Assembly (NCBI GenBank): GCA_031401535.1
Contig: JANNRP010000004.1
Span: 1-16,674 of the forward strand
Direction: 5' to 3'
Source: JAKFWF01 sp031401535
GTDB lineage: Bacteria; Pseudomonadota; Alphaproteobacteria; Rhizobiales; Hyphomicrobiaceae
DNA length: 16,674 nt
Positions within the stretch are counted from its first letter, which is position 1. Each line of letters begins with the position of its first letter. The notes beneath the pieces were generated by a model. The model ran no database searches, was not told the origin of the DNA, and saw only the letters and a list, made by a program, of their open reading frames with translations. Shown one piece after another: positions 15,776 through 16,674 of this stretch. The translations under genes were made by a program, and so were the position numbers.

Positions 15776-15786
<11 letters not shown>
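14869..15786 (-). CDS. mutA: Methylmalonyl-CoA mutase small subunit, C-terminal part, 5' cut at a chimeric junction
   Basis: About 300 residues of the non-catalytic small subunit of heterodimeric methylmalonyl-CoA mutase. Homology begins at RSTLAAFTAGIGGADSISVLP and continues through RRIARNTQLVLLEEANLWRVADPAAGSG, a typical mutase-domain segment, to a degenerate cobalamin-binding domain (KVFLANLGPVAEHGARA up to FVFAGQDVLAFLQGL). The DxHxxG cobalt-ligand motif is absent, as expected for the small subunit. The frame stays open to an ATG at 16101, but the first 106 residues are an Arg-rich out-of-frame reading of glpX and not mutase. The true N-terminal half, some 300 residues, is therefore missing from this contig. 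The stop at 14869-14871 overlaps the convergent DUF817 gene by 39 bases. Confidence 0.88.
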
Positions 15787-16261
<475 letters not shown>

Positions 16262-16264
<3 letters not shown>

Positions 16265-16334
16265 GATTTGGTGATTTAGTGATCTGGTGGTTTGGTGATT
16301 TGGGTTCGGGATTTAGGGAACTGGGATTTAGGGA
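16262..16334. repeat. Low-complexity tandem repeats upstream of glpX
   Basis: Minus strand 16301 to 16262 reads as five consecutive eight-base units: AAATCACC, AAACCACC, AGATCACT, AAATCACC, AAATCATG, the last containing the proposed glpX start codon. Next to it on the plus strand GGGATTTAGGGA occurs twice (16308-16319 and 16323-16334) with a 15-base period. Nothing similar appears in the other intergenic gaps of the window. Such degenerate 'ATCACCAAATC' tracts are familiar to me from Acidobacteriota-like genomes, but that source is an inference. Confidence 0.7.
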
Positions 16335-16367
16335 GTTCCTGCCGCTTGTGGCAAACAGCAAATCGTA

Positions 16368-16673
16368 TCAAATTTGCGAGGCGAGGCGCACGGTGATGGC
16401 CGCGCCCCGGGCAAGCGACAGTTGCGCCGCGGCGTCGCCGGCATTCACGGCGATTTCCAGGTGATCGGTGCTCCCGAACAGGGCACACAACTCGCCGGCC
16501 GGCGCCTCGGCATAGGTGGCCACCACCCGGGCCACGTCGTGGCCGCCCGCCCGCACGGTAATCGGGCCGCCTGCCGCCAACTGCTCGAACGTGCGGCGGT
16601 CGATGTTGGAGATCAGGTTACCGAAGCGATCCACCCGAACCACCTCGCCGCGAACCTCGCGGGCGTCGGCGAC
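16368..16673 (-). CDS. SAM hydroxide adenosyltransferase (DUF62) family, C-terminal domain, truncated by window edge
   Basis: The reading frame is open to the right edge and begins VADAREVRGEVVRVDRFGNL, then ISNI, the characteristic start of the C-terminal domain of the DUF62/SAM hydroxide adenosyltransferase family, which also includes the chlorinase and fluorinase enzymes. The usual member hydrolyses S-adenosylmethionine to adenosine and methionine. The later GELCALFGSTDHLEIAVNAGDAA segment is also typical. About 101 residues are present; the N-terminal catalytic domain is outside the window, so halogenase versus hydrolase cannot be judged. The stop (TGA) is at 16368-16370, about 100 bases before glpX on the same strand. 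Codon use is more GC-rich than in most of the window, in keeping with a different source genome. Confidence 0.85.
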   Translation of the reverse strand, partial: VADAREVRGEVVRVDRFGNLISNIDRRTFEQLAAGGPITVRAGGHDVARVVATYAEAPAGELCALFGSTDHLEIAVNAGDAAAQLSLARGAAITVRLASQI

Positions 16674-16674
16674 G

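Overview
The window is about 15.8 kb of what looks like an alphaproteobacterial chromosome, joined near position 15,780 to about 0.9 kb that seems to come from another genome. Support for Alphaproteobacteria is a single Rel/Spo-type alarmone enzyme, a membrane-bound ferritin (MbfA) preceded by a near-perfect Irr/ICE box (TTTAGAA-N3-TTCTAA), and a Tat-exported sulfite dehydrogenase. The Irr box points towards Hyphomicrobiales or relatives, but the order is an inference. No rRNA, tRNA, CRISPR array, insertion sequence or phage gene is visible.

Layout, left to right. (1) 1-1518 (+): the 3' part of a RelA/SpoT (p)ppGpp synthetase/hydrolase, convergent with (2) 1526-3688 (-): the large, B12-binding subunit of methylmalonyl-CoA mutase. 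(3) 4003-6123 (-): a two-gene sulfur unit, a Tat-exported molybdenum sulfite dehydrogenase followed by an exported or membrane-anchored rhodanese, closed by a clear intrinsic terminator. (4) 6352-7308 (-): mbfA, with the Irr box over its probable promoter. (5) 7507-9766 (+): a compact operon of an atypical RidA-family protein, a DUF1272 cysteine-rich protein and a gamma-glutamyltransferase-family Ntn hydrolase. (6) 13887 down to 9763 (-): a tight five-gene run of GFA-type zinc protein, MFS transporter, PncC (CinA C-terminal family), MarR-GNAT fusion, and EamA exporter; the exporter appears frameshifted at its 5' end. (7) 13975-14907 (+): a DUF817 membrane protein. (8) 14869 to about 15786 (-): the C-terminal part of the methylmalonyl-CoA mutase small subunit.

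Near 15,776-15,786 the small-subunit frame stops matching its family and, in a different frame, the N-terminal half of GlpX (class II fructose-1,6-bisphosphatase) begins. The switch sits on a GATC. Beyond it lie a low-complexity tandem repeat and the C-terminal domain of a SAM hydroxide adenosyltransferase. The simplest reading is a chimeric join (cloning or assembly) rather than a gene fusion.

Functional themes are propionyl-CoA/methylmalonyl-CoA metabolism, periplasmic sulfite/sulfane sulfur handling, iron homeostasis, and a regulator-acetyltransferase-exporter module. I do not see a clear new defence or mobile system. The most informative points are the chimeric junction, the Irr box, the arginine-less RidA/DUF1272/GGT operon, and the apparent single-base lesion in the EamA gene.
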